DNA from: Lachnospiraceae bacterium
GTDB taxonomy: Bacteria; Bacillota; Clostridia; Lachnospirales; Lachnospiraceae
Direction of reading: 5' to 3'
Assembly (NCBI GenBank): GCA_015057455.1
Contig: SVEH01000020.1
Location: 1-64,000 of the forward strand
DNA length: 64,000 bases
Shown piece after piece: positions 9,243-18,669 of the stretch. The notes beneath the pieces were generated by a model that saw only the letters and a list, made by a program, of their open reading frames with translations, searched no databases and was not told the origin of the DNA. Each line of letters opens with the position of its first letter. Position 1 is the stretch's first letter. The translations under genes were made by a program, and so were the position numbers.

Positions 9243-9344
9243 TTATAGTATATGTTTATTACTTACAGAATGTATTGTGAATGCACTGTAACAAAGAATA
9301 CTAAAAAAATAATTTAATAAAATAAAAATCAATAAAATATAATA

Positions 9345-9384
9345 TTTGCCAAATGGACTAAAAGAGTGTAGTTCATTTGGCAAA
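9345..9384. terminator. Hairpin after nucleoside importer operon
   Basis: TTTGCCAAATGGACT (9345-9359) pairs over 15 bases with AGTTCATTTGGCAAA (9370-9384) with one G-T wobble. There is no long T-run after it, so it could also stabilise the 3' end of the transcript. Confidence 0.55.
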
Positions 9385-9470
9385 AGTATGTGAAAAATTA
9401 GTAACGGGAATTATAGTTTAAGTCTTGGAGTACATTATGGGGATAATGTATTATGAAACGGGGCATTGAT

Positions 9471-10799
9471 ATGAAAAATGTAAAAATATTAAAAGGCGAT
9501 TTAGTATACGCACTTTCCAAAGACAATGTTATGTTTATTAAGGATGGATATTTGGTAATAAAAGAACACATAATAGAAGGCGCATATAAAGATTTGCCTA
9601 GTGAATATGTAAATGAAGAGATTGAAGATTATACAGGAAGAATTATTATGCCAGGAATGATTGATTTACATGTCCATGCATCTCAATATTCATTTAGAGG
9701 AATGGGAATGGATTTGGAATTACTAGACTGGTTAAATACTTATACATTTAAAGAGGAATCAAAATATAATAGTTTGGATTATGCTAATAAGGCATATGAA
9801 ATATATGTAGAGGATTTGGTAAAAAGCACAACTACTCGAGCATGTATATTTGGTACAATTCATAAAGAAGCAACTTTAAGACTTATGGAGATGTTAGATA
9901 AGACAGGTCTTAAAACTATGGTTGGTAAAGTTAATATGGATAGAGAATCCCCAGATTATTATATAGAACATAGTGCAGACGATTCTGTAAAAGAAACGAT
10001 TGAATTTATAAAAGAAACAAGTAGATTTGAGAATACAAAACCTATTATTACACCTAGATTTGTTCCGTCTTGCACAGATGAACTTATGGAAAAGTTATCT
10101 AGAGTAAGAGAAGAACATAATCTTAGTGTTCAATCCCATTTGTCAGAGAATAAAAAAGAGATAGAATGGGTAAAGGAATTGAATAGAAAAGCGCATTCAT
10201 ATGGTGAAGCATATGATATGTTTGGATTATTTGGCGGTGATTATAAAGCGATTATGGCCCACTGTGTATATTCAGATGATGAAGAGTTAAGGAGAATGAA
10301 GAAGAATAATGTCTATGTGGCTCATTGTCCTGATTCCAATGTTAACCTTGCATCGGGTATTGCTCCAATAAGGAAGTTTTTGAAATACGGAGTGAATGTT
10401 GGATTGGGTTCAGATGTTGCAGCAGGATATTCTATTTCAATGTTTAAAGCAATGGTGGATGCATTGCAAGTGTCTAAGTTATATTGGCGCTTGGTAGATA
10501 ACTCAGTTTCTCCTCTTAGTATAAATGAAGTTTTTTATTTGGCAACACTTGGAGGTGGCTCATTTTTTGGCAATGTTGGAACATTTAAAAAAGGATATGA
10601 GGCAGATGTTATAGTGATGGATGATACATCTATAAAATGTCCATATGATTTGACATTGGAAGAACGACTTGAGAGATTAATTTACCTAAGTAATGATGAT
10701 AATATGGTGGCAAAATATGTTGCTGGATGTAAAGTGTATGATGCCTTAGGTAATGTAGATGAAAATAGAAGTGAAGAAAAAGAAATAATATTGGTTTAA
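9471..10799 (+). CDS. guaD: Guanine deaminase
   Basis: Converts guanine to xanthine and ammonia. The protein is 442 aa and belongs to the amidohydrolase superfamily. Zinc ligands are visible in DLHVHASQ (about 67-69), SHLSEN, AHCVYSDDEE and GLGSDVAAG. The early Phe-Arg-Gly-Met region plus LLDWLNTYTF is characteristic of guanine deaminases rather than cytosine or chlorohydrolase relatives. Two starts are possible: ATG 9453 (preceded by GGGGATA) and ATG 9471 (preceded by GGGG); the latter gives the usual family N-terminus, MKNVKILKGD. It directly follows the nucleoside importer and probably processes imported guanine nucleosides. Confidence 0.9.
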   Translation: MKNVKILKGDLVYALSKDNVMFIKDGYLVIKEHIIEGAYKDLPSEYVNEEIEDYTGRIIMPGMIDLHVHASQYSFRGMGMDLELLDWLNTYTFKEESKYNSLDYANKAYEIYVEDLVKSTTTRACIFGTIHKEATLRLMEMLDKTGLKTMVGKVNMDRESPDYYIEHSADDSVKETIEFIKETSRFENTKPIITPRFVPSCTDELMEKLSRVREEHNLSVQSHLSENKKEIEWVKELNRKAHSYGEAYDMFGLFGGDYKAIMAHCVYSDDEELRRMKKNNVYVAHCPDSNVNLASGIAPIRKFLKYGVNVGLGSDVAAGYSISMFKAMVDALQVSKLYWRLVDNSVSPLSINEVFYLATLGGGSFFGNVGTFKKGYEADVIVMDDTSIKCPYDLTLEERLERLIYLSNDDNMVAKYVAGCKVYDALGNVDENRSEEKEIILV

Positions 10800-10807
10800 C
10801 GCATAAT

Positions 10808-10912
10808 AAATGTCAGTTTTATAATTATACTCGTATAAATTCATAAATTAATAGTACGCAATAGTACAATTATGTAATGAATAGATAAGGTATAATTATA
10901 AAATTGACATTT
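10808..10912. repeat. Widely spaced 23-bp inverted repeat
   Basis: The arm AAATGTCAGTTTTATAATTA plus TAC (10808-10830) matches the reverse complement of 10890-10912 at 22 of 23 positions. The arms enclose 59 bases. TTGTTTTG follows the right arm. It could be the guaD terminator with a large loop, or the ends of a small non-autonomous element. Confidence 0.7.
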
Positions 10913-11151
10913 TTGTTTTGTTGGAAAATTTAATCTAAATCTGTTGCGGTTCGTATTAAACAAAAACATTAATATATGTAATTATATAATATTATAGGTT
11001 GTGATTTTACATTATATATTGTTTATAGTGTAGATGTATAAATGATATTTTTATATATAAAAAGTCTATTTACAAATTTAGTAAATAAATGGATAATATA
11101 GTAAAAAGAGTGAAAAAAGAATAAAATGAATAATATTATCTGTTAATTTAA

Positions 11152-11180
11152 TTGACTTTTGGATAATTATCGGATATACT
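11152..11180 (+). promoter_or_regulatory. Near-consensus sigma-A promoter for the 1645-aa surface protein gene
   Basis: TTGACT (11152-11157), exactly 17 bases, TATACT (11175-11180). The transcript leader would be about 180 bases. Confidence 0.75.
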
Positions 11181-11368
11181 TTGATTGGTATATAATAAGA
11201 TAGGTTTATAAAGAATTATTAAGAAATTAGCAGTGATAACTGCAATTGAAAAGTATATAAAATATCTTATTTTAGGTGAATTATAATATGGGTTGGGTAG
11301 AAAAGTAATAGAGAATTTAAATTTCATATGCTTAAGAAAATTTAAAGTTATATGAGGGAGGTACAAAC

Positions 11369-14300
11369 ATGTCTAAGAAACATTTACAGACATTACGATT
11401 TAAGAAAATATGTGGAATAAGTGTTGTATGTTTAGCTATGGTTGCAGTATTTTTATGTTGTAATTTTGGCTCTAGTGCTGATTCTGAAGTTAATGTCTAC
11501 GATCCAATTTCTGCTGAATTCCTCAGCACACAAGAGAATTTCTTAACTATTCCAGAAGTTAAAGAAGAAATGAATAATGTTACAGTAATAGGACAAGTTG
11601 CTTATGCTTATCCATCAAAGGCGGATGGTGCAATTAATAACTTTATACTACAAGATGTAGTAGACGGTAAAATAGTTGGACTTTTAGTTAATGATGAAAC
11701 AAATAAGGATGCATATGTTATAGGTGATGTTGTTTCTATAACAGGTTCTGTTGGAGCTTATGGTGGTGTAATTGAATTTAAAGAAGTTACAGAAGTAAAA
11801 GTATTAAAGACAGAAGAAAAATTCAAACCACAAGAACTTACTGTTTCTGAGTTAAAAGCAGATGCAAAAGATTACATTTCAGAATATGTAGTTATTAAAA
11901 ATGCAAAGCTTGGTGATTATGATGGAAAAAATAATACAGTAATTAATGATGGAACAGGAGAACTTCCTATATATAGAGGAGCTGCTTTTCCTGCAGATTT
12001 AAAACAAGGTGATAGGGCAGATGTTTATTGTGCTTTTTCACAATTTAAGGAATCAAGTCAGCTAAGAACTGGACTTAGTGCTGATTATGTGCCTTGTAAA
12101 AAGGTAAATGAAGAAAATTATTACGTTGATACAAATTTAGAAATTGCAAAATTTAGTGGCAATTCTACAAAAGAAGCATATGAAGTTAACGGAGATAAAT
12201 ATGAAATAGGGGATTTTAAGGACTTAAAATCTAAAATAACAGTAGCAAATAATAAAGTGTGTGCTCTAGAGGGAGAAACACAAGGTTCATACATATTAGG
12301 AGCACAAGGACTTACTAACGAAGATTTTGTTCAGATGGAAGTAAGTACTGAAAAAGTAGGTAATATAAAAGTATTATTTGACTTAAAAGCAAGTGAAACA
12401 GCAGCAAGATATTACATTGTTGAATATAGTGTTGATGGTAATGAATTTACTAAGTTTACAAAGATAGATTTAGGTGTAAAAGATGTTGTTAAAAATGTTG
12501 AGTTAGAATTACCAGTAGTATTAAATAATCTTCCTAAGGCTTATATTAGATTAGTTCCGACAGGATTAAGCTTTGAAGGAACTAGCTTTGATAGTCAAGG
12601 AAAGGTATACTTATCTAATGTTGTATTTACGGCATCACCTACAAAGGACCCCTCTGTATGTTCATATGTAGCTATTAAACCAAGTGATGCGAAAGTAATG
12701 AACACAGAAGTATTAGATTTGGCTTGCAATACACAAGGTGCTACTATTTACTATGCTATAAATGATGGTGAATATAAAGTATATGATGTTAATAATAAAC
12801 CTGTTATTAATCAATTCCCTATGAATGTTAGCGCTTATGCGACAAAAGATGGGTTAGTTGATAGTATTGAAACAGTTAAATCTTATAAACAAGTACAAGT
12901 AAAAGAAGTGAAATCTTCTCCTAAGGCTGGAGCAATAGTTAAAGGTAAAGTTATAAAATTAAGCTGTGACACACCTGATTCTAAGATTATGTATTCTTAT
13001 GATAAAGAAACTTGGAATGAGTATGTTGAAGGTGATATAAATGCAGATAATTTACCAATGACACTTTATGCTAAAGCTACAAAAGAAGGATGTTTAGATA
13101 GTGAGATAACAGAATTTGTTTACACAGAGAAAGTTAAAGTTGATTATAATGTATACTTTGGTCAATTACACTCACATACTAACTTCTCTGATGGAGCAGG
13201 AACTCCTGAGGAAGCATATGAGCATGCATCTAAAAAAGCAGAACAAGTAGATTTTATGGCCCTTACAGATCATTCGAACTCATTTGATAATGCAGATAGT
13301 GCTAATATATTAGATGGTTCAATGTCGACTGAGTGGGTTGATGGACATGCATTAGCTAAGAAATATACAAGTAAGGATTTTGTAGGATTATTTGGTTATG
13401 AAATGACTTGGTCAAATGGCTTAGGTCATATGAATACATTTAATACAAATGGATTCCAAAGCCGTACACAAGAAGAGTTTACAAAGTTTGATACAGCGTT
13501 ACAGAATTATTATGGTAAATTAAAAGAAGATAAGAATTCAATTAGTCAATTTAACCATCCAGGTACAACATTTGGTGATTTTAGAGACTTCGCTTATTAT
13601 GATGAAGAAATGGATGATTTAATTACAATAATAGAAGTTGGTAATGGTGAAGGTGCAATTGGTAGCTCAGGATATTTCCCATCTTATGAGTATTATACAA
13701 GAGCTCTTGATAAGGGATGGCATGTGGCACCAACAAACAATCAAGATAATCATAAAGGATTATGGGGGAACGCTAATACAGGAAGAAGTGTTATTCTAGC
13801 AGAATCTTTAACTGAAGAGAATATATATGATGCTATGAAAAATTATAGAGTATATTCTACTGAAGATAATGATTTGGAAATCAAATATACATTAGATGGA
13901 TTTACAATGGGTGAGATCCTTGATAAAGACGATGTAGGAAAGACAGTAGAAATTGTAGCAGATTTAAAGGACCCTACAGATAAAACTATGGGAAAAGTTG
14001 AAGTAATCGTTAATGGTGGTTTAAGTATAGCAGAGCAAATGATTACTGAATCTACAAGCAAGGTGACATTTGAAGTGCCATCAGATTATTCATATTATTA
14101 TATAAAAGTTACTCAAGATGATGGTGATATTGCGGTTACAGCTCCAGTATGGGTAGGTAAAGTAGAAGCAATAGGAAGTAATGGAATTAATACTACAACT
14201 TCTCTATGTGTTGCAAATGAGCCAATAGATGTAAACTTTGGAATGTATAATAATGAAGCTACAGATTTTGATGTGGAGTCAGTAGAGTATAGTATAGATG

Positions 14301-16306
14301 ACAAGATTATTCATAAAGTAAATCTTGAAAAAGCAGGATTTGATACAATTCCAACAATGGGTGAAGTTAAATATTCATTTGCTTATACACATAAGAAAGT
14401 TGGAGCTGTGCAAATAAAAGTTACTGTAAAAGGTAAATTAAATGGTGTAGACAAGATTTACACAGATATACTAAAAGTTGATTATATATCAGAAGATATG
14501 GTTACAGATATATTAGTTGATGGAACACATCATAATGACTATGTATCGGGATACTATGATGGTAATATGGGCAACTTTACAGACCTTGCAGCTACTAAGA
14601 ATGCAAGAGTTACAGTTGAGAAAAAAGCTATAACTAAGGAAATGCTAGATAAAGCAAATCTATTTATAGTATCTGCTCCTGCAAAGAATCCAGGTTCAAC
14701 TGATGCTGGAAACTATGAGCCAGAGCATTTCTCAGATGAATTTATAGAATTAGTAAAATACTATGTAAGTATAGGCAAGACACTAGTAGTATGTGGGTTG
14801 TCAGATATTCAAGATAGTGAATTGGGGCAAACATCTACAGAACAAAACAAATTGTTAGCAGCAATAGGAGCTACAACTAGAATTAATTCTGACCAAGCGT
14901 GTGATGATGTGACAAATGGTGGACAACCATATAGATTATATCTAGAAAACTTTAATTTAGATAGAGATGAATTTGATGGATATGTAGAAGGACAAAAATA
15001 TAGTCAATACAAAGGATGTTCATTAATACTTGATTCTAAAGCTGTAGAATCAGGAAAAGCAACTTGGTTAGTAAAAGGATTTGACACATCTTATTCACAA
15101 GATGTTACACAACATACAAATGATAGAGTGGATACAAGTGGAAGCATTGTTACTATGGCAGTAGAAACATTAAACTCAGGTTCAAAAGTATATACATCAG
15201 GTGCAGTATGGTTATCTAACTTCGAAGTAAAAGCATCTCTAGATAATGCATCAGATTTGCAATATGTAAATTATACAATTGCTAATAATTTATTAGATGA
15301 TGTAGCTAAAGAAATGCCAATTACACCTATTAGAAAAGTTAGAAAAGCAGCTGAGGGTGATATATTTACTGTTGAAGGATATGTAACAAGTGGAACAAGT
15401 GATGAAAATTGCAGATTCTTTGATGCAATATATATACAAGATGAAACAGGCGGACTTACAATATTCCCTTACTCAGCAGAAGGTCTTGAACTTGGTACTA
15501 AGATGCAAATCACAGGATATGTTGATGAATACCAAGGAGATAAAGAGATTCAAATAATGTCTTATAAGATATTAGATGAACCTAAGAAGATAATTGAGCC
15601 AACACTTATGTCAACAAAGGATTCAATGGATTATGATAACTACGGTGGTATGCTTATTAAAACTGTTGGAAAAGCTACAAACATCAAATATACAGAAGAT
15701 GGTTTAGGAGTATCTAGCTTTGATTTGGTTGATGAAGACGGTAATGCGTCAAATATCTTCATTGATGGATATATTTTATCATCTAAGACAGGAAAGAATG
15801 AGCTAGCATCAGTAGTAAAAGAAGGCGAGAAAGTATCAGCAGTAGGATTGCTTTATAAACATCCAGAAGGAACATCAGATGTTTCGGTACCATGTTTAAG
15901 AGTAAGAAATTGTGATGAGATAGTTGCTGTAACAGAAGATGAGGTTGCAGAAATGGAAGAAGAAATTGAGCAAGGTAACTATTCAGATAATGCATACACT
16001 AACTTTGATGACACAATTCCATCAGATACTACAAATGTAGAAGATATAAATGGTGGCGATGGAGTTGTTACTGAAATTGAAAATAATAACAATAATAATG
16101 GTAACAACAGTAACAATGATAGTGGAAAAGGTGATTCTAATAGAAAGAATACTAATAAAAAGGATAAGTCTTCTTTAATTAGCAAGCTAAATTCTGCTAT
16201 TAAAACAGGCGATAATAATAATGTTATCATGTATATAATGGCAGCAGTGGCAGCATTTGGTGCAATTGCAGTATTATATATAAATAGAAGAAAACTTCAA
16301 GCTTAA
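11369..16306 (+). CDS. Giant surface protein with OB-fold, chitobiase-like and PHP phosphoesterase domains
   Basis: A 1645-aa exported protein. The signal peptide covers about residues 1-36. Next come two OB-like domains (about 50-145 and 155-245), a beta-sandwich, and two chitobiase/hexosaminidase C-terminal-like modules (about 430-510 and 515-585, each ending in YAxATKxGxxDS). A PHP/CehA-type domain starts near 595 with QLHSHTNFSDG, ALTDHS near 631, QFNHPG near 726 and NNQDNHKG near 789, so metal ligands look intact. A flavodoxin-like region and another OB domain (about 1320-1390) follow, then an Asn-rich linker, IKTGDNN, a membrane helix and RRK, a sortase-type anchor. It is probably a cell-wall phosphoesterase or nuclease. 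Sequence similarity of substrates is unknown; nucleotide context suggests phosphate-ester or nucleic acid targets. Confidence 0.88.
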   Translation: MSKKHLQTLRFKKICGISVVCLAMVAVFLCCNFGSSADSEVNVYDPISAEFLSTQENFLTIPEVKEEMNNVTVIGQVAYAYPSKADGAINNFILQDVVDGKIVGLLVNDETNKDAYVIGDVVSITGSVGAYGGVIEFKEVTEVKVLKTEEKFKPQELTVSELKADAKDYISEYVVIKNAKLGDYDGKNNTVINDGTGELPIYRGAAFPADLKQGDRADVYCAFSQFKESSQLRTGLSADYVPCKKVNEENYYVDTNLEIAKFSGNSTKEAYEVNGDKYEIGDFKDLKSKITVANNKVCALEGETQGSYILGAQGLTNEDFVQMEVSTEKVGNIKVLFDLKASETAARYYIVEYSVDGNEFTKFTKIDLGVKDVVKNVELELPVVLNNLPKAYIRLVPTGLSFEGTSFDSQGKVYLSNVVFTASPTKDPSVCSYVAIKPSDAKVMNTEVLDLACNTQGATIYYAINDGEYKVYDVNNKPVINQFPMNVSAYATKDGLVDSIETVKSYKQVQVKEVKSSPKAGAIVKGKVIKLSCDTPDSKIMYSYDKETWNEYVEGDINADNLPMTLYAKATKEGCLDSEITEFVYTEKVKVDYNVYFGQLHSHTNFSDGAGTPEEAYEHASKKAEQVDFMALTDHSNSFDNADSANILDGSMSTEWVDGHALAKKYTSKDFVGLFGYEMTWSNGLGHMNTFNTNGFQSRTQEEFTKFDTALQNYYGKLKEDKNSISQFNHPGTTFGDFRDFAYYDEEMDDLITIIEVGNGEGAIGSSGYFPSYEYYTRALDKGWHVAPTNNQDNHKGLWGNANTGRSVILAESLTEENIYDAMKNYRVYSTEDNDLEIKYTLDGFTMGEILDKDDVGKTVEIVADLKDPTDKTMGKVEVIVNGGLSIAEQMITESTSKVTFEVPSDYSYYYIKVTQDDGDIAVTAPVWVGKVEAIGSNGINTTTSLCVANEPIDVNFGMYNNEATDFDVESVEYSIDDKIIHKVNLEKAGFDTIPTMGEVKYSFAYTHKKVGAVQIKVTVKGKLNGVDKIYTDILKVDYISEDMVTDILVDGTHHNDYVSGYYDGNMGNFTDLAATKNARVTVEKKAITKEMLDKANLFIVSAPAKNPGSTDAGNYEPEHFSDEFIELVKYYVSIGKTLVVCGLSDIQDSELGQTSTEQNKLLAAIGATTRINSDQACDDVTNGGQPYRLYLENFNLDRDEFDGYVEGQKYSQYKGCSLILDSKAVESGKATWLVKGFDTSYSQDVTQHTNDRVDTSGSIVTMAVETLNSGSKVYTSGAVWLSNFEVKASLDNASDLQYVNYTIANNLLDDVAKEMPITPIRKVRKAAEGDIFTVEGYVTSGTSDENCRFFDAIYIQDETGGLTIFPYSAEGLELGTKMQITGYVDEYQGDKEIQIMSYKILDEPKKIIEPTLMSTKDSMDYDNYGGMLIKTVGKATNIKYTEDGLGVSSFDLVDEDGNASNIFIDGYILSSKTGKNELASVVKEGEKVSAVGLLYKHPEGTSDVSVPCLRVRNCDEIVAVTEDEVAEMEEEIEQGNYSDNAYTNFDDTIPSDTTNVEDINGGDGVVTEIENNNNNNGNNSNNDSGKGDSNRKNTNKKDKSSLISKLNSAIKTGDNNNVIMYIMAAVAAFGAIAVLYINRRKLQA

Positions 16307-16542
16307 ATGTAGGATAAGACATAGAGTAAAATATATGTTAATAGATAAGCAAAGATATATAATTAAATACCGACTAAGATATAGTTGAGATATAGACTAG
16401 TAAACATCAAAAGTCAGATATGCTATAGATTAATGAATACCTTGAGGTTTCGTTAAAATATAGTATATATGGCTTTTGAATTACTTTGCTGAAAGTTAGT
16501 ATGAGTATTTATTTTGGATAATATTTGTAAAGTGAGGATTAT

Positions 16543-17718
16543 ATGGGTGAGAAGAAGTTAGTATGGAAAAAAACTAATAAGTATAAGATTTTGCTTACAG
16601 TTTTATTTGTAGTGATTTATGTGGTTGCTATTGTAGGCATTAACAATAATAGTGAAACACACAAAAAAGATCAAAAAACTTTTTATGAAATGGCTAAAGT
16701 GTTAGAAGTTGTAGAAGATAATACTACTATTGATACTAAGACTGATAATATTAAAAAAGGCTCTACAGTATTAAATATTAAGATATTAACGGGACAATAT
16801 AAAGGTAAAGAATATACTATAAATAATTATCTTAGTGCTATTTATAATGTGGATGTGAATAAAGGAGATAAGGTTTCTGTTAGAATTGATGAAAGAAATG
16901 ATGGCGGATTAGATATTTCTATATATAATTATAATAGAGTTGCACCAATTGTTATTGTTATGACTTTATTTGCAGGTATGCTAATACTAGTTGGTGGTAA
17001 GAAAGGTGCCAAAGCATTAGTAGGTCTTGTGTTTACATTGATTAATATTGTCTACATATTATTGCCTATGACATTAAAGGGATTCTCACCAATAATAGTT
17101 ACATTAAGTATAGTGCTTATATCTACCATTGTTTCCTTCCTATTATTAGATGGTATGACAAAGAAGTCAATAATAGCAACGATAGGAACTTTATGTGGTA
17201 TATTAATAGGAACTTTATTTGCAATGATTTCAGCACAAATAATGCATATAACTACATATCAAATGGAAGAAGCAGAGGCATTGTTACTAGTTACATCTAC
17301 ATCTAAGTTAAAAATGGAGAATTTATTGCTGTGCGGAATTATGATTTCTTGTATGGGAGCAGTTATGGATGTTGCAATGAGTATAACTTCAGCAATAGAG
17401 GAACTACATACCGTTAATAAGATTCTTACGATGAAAGAATTATATAAATCTGGAATGAATATTGGTAAAGATGCTATAGGAACAATGGCTAATACCCTTG
17501 TACTTGCCTTTGCAGGAAGTTCACTTAATATGTTAGTTCTTATAAGTTCATATGGGGTGTCATTTACACAACTTATTAATACAGATTTTGTAGCATTAGA
17601 GATTATAAAGGCTGTGGCAGGAAGTATAGGTATAGTAGTTACAGTTCCTCTAGTGGCAGTTATAGGTGGATACTATTATAGTAAGAGTAGTACAAAACAC
17701 TTATTAAACAAGAGATAA
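16543..17718 (+). CDS. YibE/F family membrane protein
   Basis: A 391-aa polytopic membrane protein matching the YibE/F family pattern: one N-terminal helix (about 14-33), an extracellular beta-rich domain (about 45-130, ending near ISIYNYNRVAP), then seven or so helices including GGKKGAKALVGLVFTLINI, LLLDGMTKKSIIATIGT, GAVMDVAMSI with SSAIEEL-like sequence, and GKDAIGTMANTLVLAFAGSS. The molecular function of the family is not established. GTGAGG lies seven bases before ATG. It stands alone between the giant surface protein and cdd. Confidence 0.88.
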   Translation: MGEKKLVWKKTNKYKILLTVLFVVIYVVAIVGINNNSETHKKDQKTFYEMAKVLEVVEDNTTIDTKTDNIKKGSTVLNIKILTGQYKGKEYTINNYLSAIYNVDVNKGDKVSVRIDERNDGGLDISIYNYNRVAPIVIVMTLFAGMLILVGGKKGAKALVGLVFTLINIVYILLPMTLKGFSPIIVTLSIVLISTIVSFLLLDGMTKKSIIATIGTLCGILIGTLFAMISAQIMHITTYQMEEAEALLLVTSTSKLKMENLLLCGIMISCMGAVMDVAMSITSAIEELHTVNKILTMKELYKSGMNIGKDAIGTMANTLVLAFAGSSLNMLVLISSYGVSFTQLINTDFVALEIIKAVAGSIGIVVTVPLVAVIGGYYYSKSSTKHLLNKR

Positions 17719-17846
17719 TTAGTTTTATTTTGATGATCTATGGTATAAATTTTGGTGTAGTGAAAAATTCTTTATATAGGGATTGTATTTTTTGTGATTA
17801 TATTTTTTACGTATTTTTTTAAAATAATGTAAATTTTCGCAAGATA

Positions 17847-17875
17847 TTGAAAGAAATATAATAATCTGATATAAT
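17847..17875 (+). promoter_or_regulatory. Promoter of cdd
   Basis: TTGAAA (17847-17852), 17 bases, TATAAT (17870-17875), about 63 bases before the cdd start. Confidence 0.7.
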
Positions 17876-17938
17876 AGATAAGCTATCTATAAATATTAGA
17901 TTAGTACTGAAAAAACAAGTTATAAGGCGGTGGCTGTT

Positions 17939-18400
17939 ATGAAAAATATTGAAACAGTTGATATGCAAAAAATGGATGTAGAAGAAGTAGATAAGCTATT
18001 AGTTCGCAGAGCGCTAGAGGCTAGAGAGATGGCGTATGTACCTTATTCTAATTTTGCTGTAGGAGCAGCACTTCTTACAAAGGATGGAAAGATATATAAA
18101 GGATGTAATATAGAGAATGCAGCCTATACTCCTACTAATTGTGCTGAGAGAACAGCAATATTTAAAGCAATTAGCGAGGGAGATAAAAAGTTTGCTAAGA
18201 TTGCGGTTGTAGGTGGTCCTACTAGCGGAATAGTTAAACATACTTATCCATGTGCCGTTTGTAGACAAGTTATGGCAGAGTTTTGTAATCCAGAGAAGTT
18301 TGAGGTTATTGTAGCTATTGATGAGAATGATTATCGTAAGCACAAATTTGGAGAGATTTTACCATATCTATTTGGGCCAGCAGATTTGGATAACGACTAA
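17939..18400 (+). CDS. cdd: Cytidine deaminase
   Basis: Deaminates cytidine and deoxycytidine to uridine and deoxyuridine; works with udk in pyrimidine salvage. The protein is 153 aa, slightly longer than the usual 130 because of a short N-terminal extension and acidic tail. Motifs: YVPYSNFAVGAAL, CNIENAAYTPTNCAER (first zinc cysteine and catalytic Glu, about 68-70) and PCAVCRQ (second and third zinc cysteines). This is the all-cysteine (tetrameric) class. ATG 17939 is preferred because AAGGCGG ends eight bases upstream; an upstream GTG at 17930 overlaps that site. Confidence 0.95.
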   Translation: MKNIETVDMQKMDVEEVDKLLVRRALEAREMAYVPYSNFAVGAALLTKDGKIYKGCNIENAAYTPTNCAERTAIFKAISEGDKKFAKIAVVGGPTSGIVKHTYPCAVCRQVMAEFCNPEKFEVIVAIDENDYRKHKFGEILPYLFGPADLDND

Positions 18401-18433
18401 GAAAAGAATGGTATTTTGAAGGTTAGAAATATT

Positions 18434-18581
18434 AAAATAAAGATAAGATTAGAAGTACATTGAGGGTACTAAATTAGAGATAAGGTTAGAAGAAAATGGA
18501 GAGTACTAAATTAGAGATAAGGTAAAAAGAAAATGGAGAGTACTAAATTAGAGATAAGGTTAGAAGAAAACTGAGAGTGAT
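18434..18581. repeat. 37-bp tandem repeat, four units
   Basis: Four head-to-tail units of 37 bases start at 18434, 18471, 18508 and 18545; a fifth begins at 18582 and decays. Units 2 and 3 differ at two positions; unit 1 is the most diverged. The core is AAATTAGAGATAAGGTTAGA. They lie in the cdd to YgjV-like intergenic space and are not open in any frame with a ribosome binding site. Confidence 0.9.
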
Positions 18582-18669
18582 AAATTAGAAATAATGGAAC
18601 ATCTATATGCGGATGGGATAGAAGGGTGTGAATACTTAACATAGATGATTAGTTATGGAGGGATTTTAA

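Larger units (their letters stand above)
10800..11368. other. 569-base AT-rich intergenic region with long-range inverted repeat and promoter
   Basis: Between guaD and the giant surface protein gene. It holds a 23-bp inverted repeat with widely spaced arms (10808-10830 and 10890-10912), then extremely AT-rich sequence, then a near-consensus promoter (11152-11180) with a leader of about 180 bases. A 72-codon minus-strand frame here overlaps the promoter and has no ribosome binding site, so it is not called. Confidence 0.7.

Noticed and set aside
11148-11366. 72-codon minus-strand frame before the giant surface gene
   Set aside because: It overlaps a near-consensus plus-strand promoter and lacks a start site.
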